The notes beneath the pieces were generated by a model. It saw only the letters and a program-made list of their open reading frames with translations, was not told the origin of the DNA and searched no databases. Position numbers and translations under genes: made by a program. A DNA stretch of 64,000 bases from Streptomyces sp. CB02366 (lineage in GTDB: Bacteria > Actinomycetota > Actinomycetes > Streptomycetales > Streptomycetaceae), in contig NZ_LIVT01000019.1 of NCBI RefSeq assembly GCF_001905905.1, positions 1 through 64,000 of the forward strand. The letters are read 5' to 3'. Shown here in pieces: positions 25,482-34,529 of the stretch (within the stretch, counting starts at the first letter, position 1; the number at the start of each line of letters is the position of its first letter).

Positions 25482-27039
25482 CACCCAGCAGCGGCCCGGC
25501 GGCGGCCAGCCCGCCCCCATGGGCCGCGACGACATCGCCGGGCTCCTGAGCGGAAGGCTGGCCCAGCGCCGCCAGCCCGAACCGGCCCCCGCGGCCCCCG
25601 CGGCTGCGGCGGCGCCGAGCGTGCCGCTCGCCGCCGCCCAGGCGCACGCCGCCGCCGTCCCGCGTCTGGCCGGGCTCCCCGGCGAGATCCCCGTGGGCTG
25701 GGACGTGATCGAGGACCTCCAGGCCCAGGTCTCCAAGAACCTCAGCGCCAACGACCCGGACAAGCTCCTGGAGGAGAGCGACCGCAGGGCCCTGGCCAAG
25801 TCCCTGGTGCGCACCGCGGTCGCGGACTGGGCCACCAAGTACGCCCAGGGCAACACCCCGCTGAGCGCCGAGCAGGAGACGGCGATCGGCAGCGCCGTCT
25901 TCGACTCCATGTACCGGGGCGGGCGCCTGCAATCGCTCCTGGACCAGGAGGGCGTCGAGGACGTCATGGTCGACGGGCTGAAAGCCCATGTGGAGTACCA
26001 CGACCGGCCCCGGCGCACGATCGAGAAGGTCGCCGACAGCCACGAAGAGCTGATCACGTGGGTCAACCGGATGGCCCGCCTCTCCGGCCACGGGGAGCGG
26101 TCCCTGACCCAGGCGACGCCGATGGTCGGGTTCCGGATGCCCGACGGCTCCCGTGTCACCGCCTCCCTCCTGACGACGCGGCCCTCCGTCGTGATCCGAC
26201 GCCACCGCATCCGCCAGCACGGCATCGTCGAGCTGGTGCGGTGGGGCACCCTGAACCCGTTGCTGGAGCGGTTCCTGATCGCCGCCGTCCACGCCAAAAT
26301 GAACGTTTTGGTCGTCGGGGACATGGGGGCCGGCAAGACGTCCCTGCTGCGTGCGCTGGGGCGGGAGATCCCGGCGGCGGAGCGGCTCATCACGCTGGAG
26401 TCCGACCGGGAGCTCTACCTGGACGAGCCGGGCCCCAAGCCCGGCCCGGTGACCTTCGCGTTCGAGGCCCGGCAGTCCAACGGCGAGGTCCGGGTGGGCA
26501 CCAACGCGGGCGAAGTCACCATCAGCGACATGTTCTCCACCGCTCTGCGGTACAACGCCACCCGCGTCATCGTCGGCGAGGTCCGCTCCACCGAAGTCCT
26601 GCCGATGCTGCAAGCGATGTCCGCCGGCGGGTCCGGGTCGATGTGCACCCTGCACGTACGGCGGCCGCACGCCATCGTCAGCCGGCTGGTCCAGCTGTGC
26701 ACCGAGGCCGGGATGCAGACCGAGGCCGCCCATCACCTCATCGCCTCCAGCATCGACCTCGTCGTCTACCTCACCTACCTGGACGAAACCGCGATCGGCG
26801 GGCGCAAGCACCGCTTCGCCAGCCACATCTACGAGGTCCACGACGTCGTCGGCGAAGGCGGCCGGCCCGTCACCACCGAACTCTTCGCCCCCCAGGGGCC
26901 GGAGCCGCGCGCCGTGTACAAGAACATGCCCACCTTCATCGACGACCTGGAGCGCACCGGGCAGTTCCACCGGCACTGGCTCACCGAGAACCCGCTGGGG
27001 GCGTGGCTGGGGCCGCTGGAGACGGTGGGTGCGCGATGA
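25474..27039 (+). CDS. tadA: TadA/CpaF-type secretion ATPase
   Basis: 521 aa from ATG 25474 (overlaps tadZ by 8 bases). Pro/Ala-rich start, then the N-terminal domain (VFDSMYRGGRLQSLLDQEGV, EDVMVDG). Walker A is GDMGAGKTS near 282-290; an Asp/Glu box follows (LITLESDRELYLDE). The Walker B-like strand RVIVGEVRSTEVL lies near 365 and the His box in MCTLHVRRPHAIVSRL. This is the hexameric motor that assembles and retracts Tad pili, a member of the GspE/VirB11 superfamily. All motifs are intact and the length is typical for actinomycete CpaF proteins. Confidence 0.93.
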   Translation: MADTQQRPGGGQPAPMGRDDIAGLLSGRLAQRRQPEPAPAAPAAAAAPSVPLAAAQAHAAAVPRLAGLPGEIPVGWDVIEDLQAQVSKNLSANDPDKLLEESDRRALAKSLVRTAVADWATKYAQGNTPLSAEQETAIGSAVFDSMYRGGRLQSLLDQEGVEDVMVDGLKAHVEYHDRPRRTIEKVADSHEELITWVNRMARLSGHGERSLTQATPMVGFRMPDGSRVTASLLTTRPSVVIRRHRIRQHGIVELVRWGTLNPLLERFLIAAVHAKMNVLVVGDMGAGKTSLLRALGREIPAAERLITLESDRELYLDEPGPKPGPVTFAFEARQSNGEVRVGTNAGEVTISDMFSTALRYNATRVIVGEVRSTEVLPMLQAMSAGGSGSMCTLHVRRPHAIVSRLVQLCTEAGMQTEAAHHLIASSIDLVVYLTYLDETAIGGRKHRFASHIYEVHDVVGEGGRPVTTELFAPQGPEPRAVYKNMPTFIDDLERTGQFHRHWLTENPLGAWLGPLETVGAR

Positions 27040-28001
27040 CGTCCTCCCAGCTCGCTCTCGTCGCCGCCTGCTGCACCGTGGTGGCTCTCCTGGGAGTTCT
27101 CGCGGCCGTGCGGGAGTTCCGCGGCCGGGTCGTGGACCCGTCGAAGCCGGCGTCCCGTGCGGCCGGCCGTCTGGCGCGCGCCAAGGCGGAGCTGCCCGCC
27201 CGGTGGCAGCAGCGGTGGCGGCACCTCCTGGTCACCGCCGGGGTCGTCGCGCTGCTGGTGTGGGCGTGGACGGGGTGGCCGGTGCACGGCTTCCTGGCCG
27301 GCGCCGCCGTGGTGGGGCTGCCCTACGTGCTGAACCCGGGTACCGCGGCGACGCTGCGTATCGAGCGCCTGGAGGCGCTGGGGCAGTGGCTCAACCACCT
27401 GGCCGGGGTCCACCAGGCCGGTATCAGCCTGACGCAGACGATCCGGGCGTCCGCGAAGGCGGCCCCCGCCCCGATCGCGCCGAACGTGCGGGCGCTGGCC
27501 GGCCGGTTGAGCGCGGGCATGGAGGCGGGCGACGCGTTCTCCCTGCTGGCCGACGAGCTGGCCGACGGCGTCTCCGACCACGTCGTGCTGCTCCTCCAGT
27601 CCCACGCCGTGTACAAGGGGCTCGGGCTCTCCGATGCTCTGGAGGCGCTGGCCGTCACCATCCATCAGCAGGCCGCAGACGCCCGCGACATCGAGGCCGA
27701 CCGGGCCAAGGTCCGCAAGAGCTCGCGGATGGTCTCCACGGTGATCTGCGTCGTCGTGGTCGGCTGCATGCTCAACGACGCCTGGTCGGGGTGGTACCAG
27801 TCGCCGGTCGGGCAGCTCGTCCTGGCCGCCCTCGGCGCCCTGTTCGCCTACACGCTGCGCTGGCTGCGGAAGATCGCCCGGACGCAGCCCGACCCGCGGC
27901 TCATCGACCCGCTGCCCGAGGACCGGCGCCTGCGTCTGCTCTCGGCGGGCCAGTTCGGCCCCGGGCAGCAGGCCCGTCCCGCTCTGGAGGATGTCCGGTG
28001 A
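27036..28001 (+). CDS. tadB: TadB-like inner-membrane platform protein (GspF family)
   Basis: 321 aa, ATG 27036 overlapping the tadA stop (ATGA). Membrane segments near 5-25, 66-88, 90-104 and two at the C-terminus (VSTVICVVVVGCMLNDAW, LVLAALGALFAYTL). The T2SSF module is between: LGQWLNHLAGVHQAGISLTQ, SKA-type helix, DAFSLLADELADGVSDHVVL. Forms the membrane platform with TadC on which TadA turns. Intact and translationally coupled on both sides. Confidence 0.9.
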   Translation: MTSSQLALVAACCTVVALLGVLAAVREFRGRVVDPSKPASRAAGRLARAKAELPARWQQRWRHLLVTAGVVALLVWAWTGWPVHGFLAGAAVVGLPYVLNPGTAATLRIERLEALGQWLNHLAGVHQAGISLTQTIRASAKAAPAPIAPNVRALAGRLSAGMEAGDAFSLLADELADGVSDHVVLLLQSHAVYKGLGLSDALEALAVTIHQQAADARDIEADRAKVRKSSRMVSTVICVVVVGCMLNDAWSGWYQSPVGQLVLAALGALFAYTLRWLRKIARTQPDPRLIDPLPEDRRLRLLSAGQFGPGQQARPALEDVR

Positions 28002-28894
28002 TCCCGATGGAAGCCGTTGTGCCCGCAGCCGCCGCCGGGGCTCTGATCGGTCTCGCCGTACGGGCGGCCCTGCCCGCGCGGCGCGACCTCACCTCGGCCC
28101 TGGAGCGTCTGGACGTCGCCACGAGCAGCCCGGCGCTGCCCCCGGTGGCCGCGTCGGCGGCGGCCGGCGGGTTCCAGGACCGGGTGGGGGCCCGGCTGCT
28201 GAGGGAGTTCGGGGGCCGCATCACCCTGCCCCACCACGATCTGAACCTGCTGAGGATCAGCCCGGCCGCGCACCTGGGGAAGCGGTTCCTGTTCGCCCTG
28301 TACGGGCTGCTGCTCCCCCAGCTGCTACAGGCCCTCCTCGCCGCGGCCGGGACTCCCTTCCCCTACGCGGTGCCGGTGCTGGTGTCGCTCGCTCTCGCCG
28401 CCCTGTTCTGGTTCTGGCCGGTGAAGGAGGTCGCCCGGGAGGCTGCTGCCGCCCGGCTGATCGTGCGGCACGCCGCCGCCTCCTACCTGGAGCGGGTGGC
28501 GCTCGCCCGCATCGCGAACTCCGGCGCCGCGCAGGCCCTGACCCAGACCGCCGAAGTCGGCGACGGGTGGATCTTCGTCCGGATGCGGCAGGTGTTCCAC
28601 CAGGCCGACCTCGCGGGCGTCACCGTCTGGGACGCGCTGAAGCAGCTCGGCGAGGAACTCGACATCCCCGAACTGACCCGCCCGGCCGACACCCTCGCCC
28701 TCGCCGGTGACGGGGCCGCCGTCTACACCACGCTCCAAGCGCAGGCCCGGCAGCTGCGCGTCGCTCTGCTCTCGGACGCGAAGGCCCAGGTCAACGAGGC
28801 CAGCGAGGCCATGGTCCTGCCGGTCACCCTCGGCGTCGTCCTCATGCTCACCTTCGTGATGATCCCCGTCACGATGACCATTCTCGGAAGCTGA
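27998..28894 (+). CDS. tadC: TadC-like inner-membrane platform protein (GspF family)
   Basis: 298 aa from GTG 27998 (GTGA overlap; ATG 28007 is a possible alternative). N-terminal membrane helix (AVVPAAAAGALIGLAVRAA), two central helices (FLFALYGLLLPQLLQALLAA, VPVLVSLALAALFWFWPV), T2SSF-like helical domain (SYLERVALARIANSGAAQAL, VTVWDALKQLGEELDIPEL) and a C-terminal helix (MVLPVTLGVVLMLTFVMIPV). Second platform subunit of the Tad machine. Confidence 0.9.
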   Translation: MIPMEAVVPAAAAGALIGLAVRAALPARRDLTSALERLDVATSSPALPPVAASAAAGGFQDRVGARLLREFGGRITLPHHDLNLLRISPAAHLGKRFLFALYGLLLPQLLQALLAAAGTPFPYAVPVLVSLALAALFWFWPVKEVAREAAAARLIVRHAAASYLERVALARIANSGAAQALTQTAEVGDGWIFVRMRQVFHQADLAGVTVWDALKQLGEELDIPELTRPADTLALAGDGAAVYTTLQAQARQLRVALLSDAKAQVNEASEAMVLPVTLGVVLMLTFVMIPVTMTILGS

Positions 28895-28907
28895 AAAGGA
28901 AGCACCC

Positions 28908-29096
28908 ATGGACATTCAGACCCTGACCGTGTGGATCCAGGGCCGCTACGCGGCGCTCAAGGCCGGCAAGGACGCCGGGGCGACCTCCACCGAACTGGCC
29001 GTCATCACCGGAGCGCTCCTGCTGGGCGCGGGCCTCCTCGTCGTCGCGGTGCGCACGAAGCTGGCGGAGAAGATCGGCATCATCAACGGCGGCTGA
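28908..29096 (+). CDS. flp: Flp-type major pilin candidate
   Basis: 62 aa, ATG 28908 with AAAAGGAAG upstream, 13 bases after tadC. A short leader ends at ...K-D-A-G, followed by A-T-S-T-E-L-A-V-I-T-G-A-L-L-L-G-A-G: the Glu at +5 after Gly and the hydrophobic stretch are the class III (Flp) prepilin processing signature. Prepilin peptidase is not in the window. As the only short pilin between tadC and the TadE-like genes, it is the likely shaft subunit. Confidence 0.85.
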   Translation: MDIQTLTVWIQGRYAALKAGKDAGATSTELAVITGALLLGAGLLVVAVRTKLAEKIGIINGG

Positions 29097-29120
29097 ACGG
29101 CCGTCGAGGAGACAGCTCAC

Positions 29121-29555
29121 ATGAAAGGGGGACACGCAGTGACGGCAGGGAAGCCCAGAGGCGTACGCGGCTGGCGGCTGCGGGCCCGGGGCGACCGCGG
29201 GTTCGGCAGCGTGGAGCTCGCCGTCCTGGCCCTCGTCGTTCTCGCGTTGGCCTTCACCGCCCTCCAGGCGGGCCTGTACTTCCACGGGCGCAAGGCGGCG
29301 CAGTCCGCCGCCCGCCACGGAGTCGAGTCCGGGCGCCAGTTCGGCTCCGGGCCGGGCGACGGCGTCGCCCAGGCGCAGGCGTTCCTGGCCCGGTTCGGCG
29401 GCAGCGTGGAAGGGGCCAGCGTGTCCTCGTCGGGCAGCAGCGCCCAGCAGATCCGCATCACCGTGCGGGGGAAGGTCGCCACGCTCGTGCCCGGTCTGAC
29501 GCTGGAGATCGTCCAGCACGCCGAAGCACCCGTCGAACGGTGGACCACCCCATGA
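29121..29555 (+). CDS. TadE-like pseudopilin
   Basis: 144 aa from ATG 29121 (a GTG at 29139 is an alternative). Positively charged leader, then R-G-F-G-S-V-E-L-A-V-L-A-L-V-V-L-A, with Glu five residues after Gly, and a long hydrophobic helix to about 55. The rest is a small soluble domain (F-L-A-R-F-G-G-S-V, IRITVRGKVATLVPGLTLEI) as in TadE proteins. Minor pilins of this type prime or cap the Tad pilus. Overlaps the next gene by ATGA. Confidence 0.85.
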   Translation: MKGGHAVTAGKPRGVRGWRLRARGDRGFGSVELAVLALVVLALAFTALQAGLYFHGRKAAQSAARHGVESGRQFGSGPGDGVAQAQAFLARFGGSVEGASVSSSGSSAQQIRITVRGKVATLVPGLTLEIVQHAEAPVERWTTP

Positions 29556-30010
29556 GCATCCGTGCCCGCCTCCGGTCCGCCCGGCCGGGGCTGTGCCGTG
29601 ACCGGGGGTCCTACGCCCTGGAGACGGCGGTCCTCGCCCCCGTCATGATCAGCCTGCTGCTGCTGCTGATCGCGTTCGGGCGCGTCACCGACGCCGACGG
29701 GGCCGTCGACTCCGCAGCCCGCGCGGCCGCCCGCGCCGCGTCCCTGGAGCGCGACGCGGGCACAGCCCAGAGCGCGGCGCGGGCGGCCGCGGACCGCAGC
29801 CTCCACGGAGAGGGCATCACGTGCACGGTCTCCAGCGTCGACGTCGACACCGGCGGTTTCTCCCTGGACCTCGGCGTGGACGCGACGGTCACGGCGAAGG
29901 TCGCGTGCACGGCGCCCCTGTCCGACCTCGGGCTGCCGGGCCTGCCCGGCACCAAGACCCTCACCGCTTCGTGGTCCAGTCCCATCGACACCTACCGGGG
30001 GCGCGGATGA
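29552..30010 (+). CDS. TadE/TadF-like pseudopilin
   Basis: 152 aa, ATG 29552 overlapping the previous stop. Leader R-D-R-G-S-Y-A-L-E-T-A-V-L-A-P-V followed by ISLLLLLIAFGRV: the TadE-type processing site with Glu and a single helix. C-terminal beta-rich domain with two Cys (ITCTVSSVD, KVACTAPLSD) that could form a disulfide outside. Paralogous in layout to the gene before it; coupled to the next by ATGA. Confidence 0.85.
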   Translation: MSIRARLRSARPGLCRDRGSYALETAVLAPVMISLLLLLIAFGRVTDADGAVDSAARAAARAASLERDAGTAQSAARAAADRSLHGEGITCTVSSVDVDTGGFSLDLGVDATVTAKVACTAPLSDLGLPGLPGTKTLTASWSSPIDTYRGRG

Positions 30011-30471
30011 CCACCCGTACCCGGCGCTGGGCACGGGCGCGCCTCGATGCGCTGTCGGCGGGCGGCCGGCGTGAGGAAGGGTCGGTGTCGATGTTCTTCG
30101 CCCTGGCCACGATCGCGGTCCTGATGGTGATGGGGCTCCTCGTCGACGGCGGCGGGGCGCTGAACGCGGCGAACCGTGCCACGTCCGTCGCGCAGGAAGC
30201 CGCCCGTACCGCCGGGCAGCAGATCGACCCCGCTCAGGCGATCGAGGGCACCGCCATCACGATCGACCCGGACGCCGCCGTCGGGGCGGCCCAGGACTAC
30301 CTGGCCGCCGCCGGCGTCCAGGGCGACGTACAGGTCACCGACGGCGGGCAGGGCCTCCGCGTCACCGTCCACGACACCTACACCACCCTGTTCGCCCAGT
30401 TCGTGGGCAGGGGCACCATCCACGTCACCGGCACCGCGACCGCCCAACTGATGACCCAAGCTGGAGGCTGA
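30007..30471 (+). CDS. TadG-like pilus protein, short form
   Basis: 154 aa, ATG 30007. Basic leader, E-E-G-S-V-S-M-F-F-A-L-A then VLMVMGLLVDGGGALNAANR, the typical TadG N-terminus (hydrophobic helix followed by D-G-G-x(2)-L). The remainder (A-I-T-I-D-P-D-A-A-V, DYLAAAGVQGDVQVTDGGQG) is short; full TadG proteins carry a large vWA-like domain that is missing here, as is usual in actinomycete Tad loci. Confidence 0.83.
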   Translation: MTTRTRRWARARLDALSAGGRREEGSVSMFFALATIAVLMVMGLLVDGGGALNAANRATSVAQEAARTAGQQIDPAQAIEGTAITIDPDAAVGAAQDYLAAAGVQGDVQVTDGGQGLRVTVHDTYTTLFAQFVGRGTIHVTGTATAQLMTQAGG

Positions 30472-30474
30472 CCC

Positions 30475-33400
30475 ATGCCCCGCACCCCCGCCCCGCTGCG
30501 CACCGCCGGTGTCCTGCTGCGGGCCCTGCTCGGCCTGGCCCTCCTGTTGGCCCTCATCGCCGGTGCCCCCTACCTGCTCCTGGCCGTGGGGCACCAGCCC
30601 ACCGAACTGTCCGGCGGCCTGGACCTGCTGATGCAGCAGGACGACGGAACCCTGTTCCTCGTCGTCCTCACCTGCCTGGGCTGGGCCGGGTGGGCGCTGT
30701 TCACCCTCTCCGCCCTGGTCGAGTTCGTCGCCGTGCTCCGCCGCCGCTCCGCCCCCAGGATCAAGGGGCTCGGCGGCATTCAGTCACTCGCCTCGTTCCT
30801 CATCGGCAGCATCGTGCTCCTGGCCCCCACCGCGGCCTCCGCCGCGACCAGCACGCCCGCCGTCGCCGTCAGCACCGTCCACGTCGCCCAGGCCGGACCC
30901 CACTCCCCCGCAGGCGCAGGGGCTACCGCGGCGGCCCAGGAAGCGGACCGGCCCCAGCACACCGTCCAGTCCGCCACCGAACTGCCCTGGGACCTCGCCG
31001 AGGAGTACCTGGGCGACGGGAAGCGGTGGAAGGACATCGCCGCCCTCAACCCGCACATCCCGCAGCTCGCCACCGGCGACCAGTTCCTTCCCCAGGGCGC
31101 CGTCCTCCACCTGCCCGCCGACGCCCGCCCCGCCGCTCCGGCCAGGAGCACCGCCCCGGTGGCCAACTCCACCGCCGATCGCGACGAGGCCCCCCGCACG
31201 CCCGCCCACACCTCGTACAGCGGGGCCGCGGGCGCGGGCGCCGCGCAGCCGGACCGGACAGCCGCGGACGAGGCCCCGGCCGCTCAGCGGCAGTACACCG
31301 TCGAGGCCGGTGACAGCCTGTTCGGCATCGCGCAGGACCAGCTCGGCGACGGTGAGCGGTGGACCGATCTGTACGAGGAGAACCGGGGCAGCAAGCAGCC
31401 GAACGGGCAGACGTTCACCGACCCCGACCTGATCTACCCCGGCCAGGAACTCGTCCTGCCGCATGCCGGGCCCGCCGGCGTCGAGGACGCCGCCCTGGAG
31501 AGGAGCACCCCGCCGCCCGACCGGACGGCGCCCCCGCAGGCGGAGGCGGACATCGGGGCGGAGGAGACCCCGGACCGGCAGGAGCCGGACTCGGCTGCCC
31601 CGGCACCGGGGCCGAGCCGTACGGCGAAGCCCACTCCCCCGGCCCCCGCCCCGTCCACGGCCCTGCCCTCGACCCCTCCCAGCACCTACCCGGCGCCCGC
31701 CGCGCCCAGCACCGCCCCCGCCGCCTCCACGGACGGCGCCGAAGACCAGGAGCGGGCGGGCTCCCGCGTCGGGGTGCTCGGGCTGGCCGCTACCGGCGCC
31801 CTGGCCGCCGGAATCCTCGCCGCTGTCGGCGCCCGCCGGATCCTCCAGCAACGCCGCCGCCGGCCCGGGCGGCGGATCGCGATGCCCCAGGGGCAGGCCG
31901 CCCGGACGGAAACGGCGCTGCGCTCCGCCGACGCCGGCGTGGAACTCGCCCTGCTGGGCGCAGCCCTGCGAACCGCCGCCCTGCACCTGGCCGACGAGGG
32001 CCGCCCGCTGCCGGACCTGGCCGCCGTCCAGCTCGGGGCAGAAGGAATCCGGCTCCACCTGGACGCCCCCGCCCCGCCCTGCCCGCCGTTCACCGCGGGC
32101 CCTCAGCAGAGCATCCGGTGGTGGTGCCCGGCCGGCTCCCAGGAGCTGCTGCCCGAGGACGAACTCCGCGAAGTCGACGCCCCCTACCCCGGGCTCGTCG
32201 CCCTGGGCCAGGACGAGGACGGCGCGATCGTCCTGGTCGACCTCGAACACCTCGGGGCCCTGCACCTGACCGGGGCCGCCCGGATCGACGTGCTGCGCAC
32301 CCTGGCCGTCACACTCGCGCTGTCCCCGCTCGCGGGTCAGCTCGACCTCGCCGTCGCGGGTGAGGACACCGCCCCGGGGCTGTCGATGCTCGACGGCGAC
32401 CGCATCACCCCCTACCCCGATCTCGCCGGGGCGGTGGAGGCGATGACCCGTCACCACGACGAGCAGCAGCAGGTCCTGGAGGCGCTCGGGGAGCAGGGGA
32501 CGCTGGGCCAGGCCCGCCCGTGCGAGGACGTCGGTGAGCTGTGGCCGCTCGTCGTCGTCGCGGACCTCGACACCTGCAACGCCACCCCGGAGGCGGTGGA
32601 GGGTCTGTGGGAGCGGCTCGGCGGACCGGTGCGCACGGCCATGGCGATCATCACCAGCAGTACCGGCACACCGCCGGACGACGTCGCATGGTCGGTCGAC
32701 ACGGACGCGCCGGCCGTCACGGTGCCGGGCACCGACGTCAGCGTGATGCTGTCGGCGTGCTCCGCCGAGGAGTACGCCGACATCCTGGAGCTGGCGCTCA
32801 CCGCGGACTCCCCCACCGACGTCCCCGCCCCCGCACCGGCACAGCAGCCCCGCGGTGACGAACGGTCGGAGAGCGACACAGCCGAGAGCGACACGGCGGC
32901 GCCGGGGCCCGCCGCGCCCGCCGAGGCGGGGGCGGCCGACGGTGAGGCGCCGCTGAAGGGTGATCGGCGTAGTGCTCTCGCCGACCTTGCCGACCTGGAG
33001 GACGAAGCCCCCGACGAGGAAGAAGGAGAGGAGAAGAAGGAGGAGGAGGGCGGGGCGGGTGCCGAGGCGGGGCGGCAGGAGGCGGCTTCGCGGAGGAAGC
33101 CCTCCCCCGCCGCCGCGGCGGCCTCCCTCTCGGACGTCGTACTGCCGGCGGTTGTCTCCGCGCCGCGCGTCAGCGCCCGCATCCCCCTGCCCACCGAGCC
33201 GGAACAGGACGCCGCCCCTGTGGTGCGGGTGCTGGGACCGGTGGATGTACAGGGCGCGCGCGGCACCGTGGCCTCCAACCGCCGCACGCTCGCCCTGGAA
33301 CTGACGGTCTGGTTGGCCCTGCACCCCGGGGCCACCAACCACCAGATCGACGAAGTCCTCGCCCCCGGCGGCCGGGTCACCCGCGACACCCGCAACTCCC

Positions 33401-33957
33401 GGGTCGGCGACGTCCGCCGGTGGCTGGGAGCGGACGCGGACGGGAACCGCTACCTCCCCCACGTCAGTACCCAGCCGGACAAGCTCTACCGGCTCGCCGC
33501 CGATGTGGACTGCGACTGGACACGCTTTCAGCGCCTCGTCGCCCAGAGCCACGCCACCGCCGACGCCGAGACGGGCCGGCGTCTTCTGCACCAGGCGCTC
33601 GACCTGGTCGCCGGGCGCCCGTTCTCCGGGATCCCGCCCCGCCGCTACGTGTGGGCCGAACCGCTGGTGCAGGACATGATCTCCGCGATCGTCGACGCCG
33701 CCGACGACCTCGCCGCCCAGTACCTCGACCAGGAAGATGGCCGCGGCGCCCTGTGGGCGGCGGCCCGGGGCCTGGACGCAGCGCGGGAAGTGGAAAGCCT
33801 GTGGCGGCACAAGTTCCGCGCCCTGGCACTCCTGGGTGACGACAACGGCCTGGAGACCGCTGTCCGCCAGCTCGAAGCGCTCCTCCTCGACCTCGGCTGC
33901 ACCATGAGCGAAGAGACCGGAGCCATCCTCCAGGCGCTCCAGGCCACCCGCCGCTGA
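30475..33957 (+). CDS. Large membrane protein with two LysM domains and a SARP-type BTAD domain
   Basis: 1160 aa, ATG 30475, four bases after the TadG-like gene. Order: membrane helices near 9-40, 60-85 and 102-122; LysM-like domain about 160-215 (P-W-D-L-A-E-E-Y-L-G-D-G); second, clearer LysM about 270-332 (YTVEAGDSLFGIAQDQLGDG ... YPGQELVLPH). A Pro-rich linker leads to a membrane helix near 431-453; a large cytoplasmic region (about 475-830) follows, then an acidic/Lys-rich linker. From about 915 comes a winged-helix-like unit plus bacterial transcriptional activator domain (VLGPVDVQGARGTV ... FQRLVAQSHATADAETGRRL ... AVRQLEALLLDLGC). It could link peptidoglycan outside to a regulatory or scaffold domain inside. 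LysM-BTAD proteins occur in actinomycete tad loci; function unestablished. Confidence 0.85.
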   Translation: MPRTPAPLRTAGVLLRALLGLALLLALIAGAPYLLLAVGHQPTELSGGLDLLMQQDDGTLFLVVLTCLGWAGWALFTLSALVEFVAVLRRRSAPRIKGLGGIQSLASFLIGSIVLLAPTAASAATSTPAVAVSTVHVAQAGPHSPAGAGATAAAQEADRPQHTVQSATELPWDLAEEYLGDGKRWKDIAALNPHIPQLATGDQFLPQGAVLHLPADARPAAPARSTAPVANSTADRDEAPRTPAHTSYSGAAGAGAAQPDRTAADEAPAAQRQYTVEAGDSLFGIAQDQLGDGERWTDLYEENRGSKQPNGQTFTDPDLIYPGQELVLPHAGPAGVEDAALERSTPPPDRTAPPQAEADIGAEETPDRQEPDSAAPAPGPSRTAKPTPPAPAPSTALPSTPPSTYPAPAAPSTAPAASTDGAEDQERAGSRVGVLGLAATGALAAGILAAVGARRILQQRRRRPGRRIAMPQGQAARTETALRSADAGVELALLGAALRTAALHLADEGRPLPDLAAVQLGAEGIRLHLDAPAPPCPPFTAGPQQSIRWWCPAGSQELLPEDELREVDAPYPGLVALGQDEDGAIVLVDLEHLGALHLTGAARIDVLRTLAVTLALSPLAGQLDLAVAGEDTAPGLSMLDGDRITPYPDLAGAVEAMTRHHDEQQQVLEALGEQGTLGQARPCEDVGELWPLVVVADLDTCNATPEAVEGLWERLGGPVRTAMAIITSSTGTPPDDVAWSVDTDAPAVTVPGTDVSVMLSACSAEEYADILELALTADSPTDVPAPAPAQQPRGDERSESDTAESDTAAPGPAAPAEAGAADGEAPLKGDRRSALADLADLEDEAPDEEEGEEKKEEEGGAGAEAGRQEAASRRKPSPAAAAASLSDVVLPAVVSAPRVSARIPLPTEPEQDAAPVVRVLGPVDVQGARGTVASNRRTLALELTVWLALHPGATNHQIDEVLAPGGRVTRDTRNSRVGDVRRWLGADADGNRYLPHVSTQPDKLYRLAADVDCDWTRFQRLVAQSHATADAETGRRLLHQALDLVAGRPFSGIPPRRYVWAEPLVQDMISAIVDAADDLAAQYLDQEDGRGALWAAARGLDAAREVESLWRHKFRALALLGDDNGLETAVRQLEALLLDLGCTMSEETGAILQALQATRR

Positions 33958-34529
33958 CAACGCCGGGGAGAGGGCGTGCCGCTGACCCGATTCCTGACCC
34001 TCGCAGGTCAGCGGGCACATCCCCGCCCTGCTGGCACCGCTGACCCAAGCGCTGCCCCAAGCCGTCATCGAACAAGGGTTCCTCACAGGGCCGGATCGTT
34101 CTCCCGCTTCAAGAAGTCAGGAAACGGAGGATCCCGCCGCTGGCCCCTGTGCCTCACAGCGCGTACAAGGGCCCGGCGGACACCCACCGGTGTCACGGCC
34201 GCTCGCGTCGGTGGCGAGGCCGCCGGGCGGGCTGACCGCTGCGAGCAGGAGAAACGGGCGCGACCCACGGTTAACAGTGCTCCCGCCACTCCCCGCGTCA
34301 CCCCAGCCCCCGGGGGGGATAGCCAGCGCAACCGCCCAGCCCCGACGCCTGCGGCTCTGAACCTCACCGCCGACTCGCCGAGCGCCAGGCCGTGGCGCCC
34401 CGCGAACGGCAGGCCATGGTGACGTGCGAGCGCAAAGTGCCCCGACCTGGGGTGGTGAGTGGAACTGACCACCTGCGGGAATGGAGGGCGCGGGCAGGAG
34501 GAAAGGTGGCGGGGCCCGGGGCGAGCAGC
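33958..34529. other. Region downstream of the pilus cluster without intact gene
   Basis: A GTG at 33976 has an excellent ribosome-binding site (GGGAGAGG), but its frame quickly loses coding character. The neighbouring frame then reads VSGHIPALLAPLTQALPQAV with natural composition, as if one indel separated start from body. Could be a broken small last gene of the cluster. Nothing else seen. Confidence 0.4.

Noticed and set aside
30784-34086. 1100-codon minus-strand open frame
   Set aside because: Antisense shadow of the LysM-BTAD gene; long only because stop codons are rare in this GC-rich strand.
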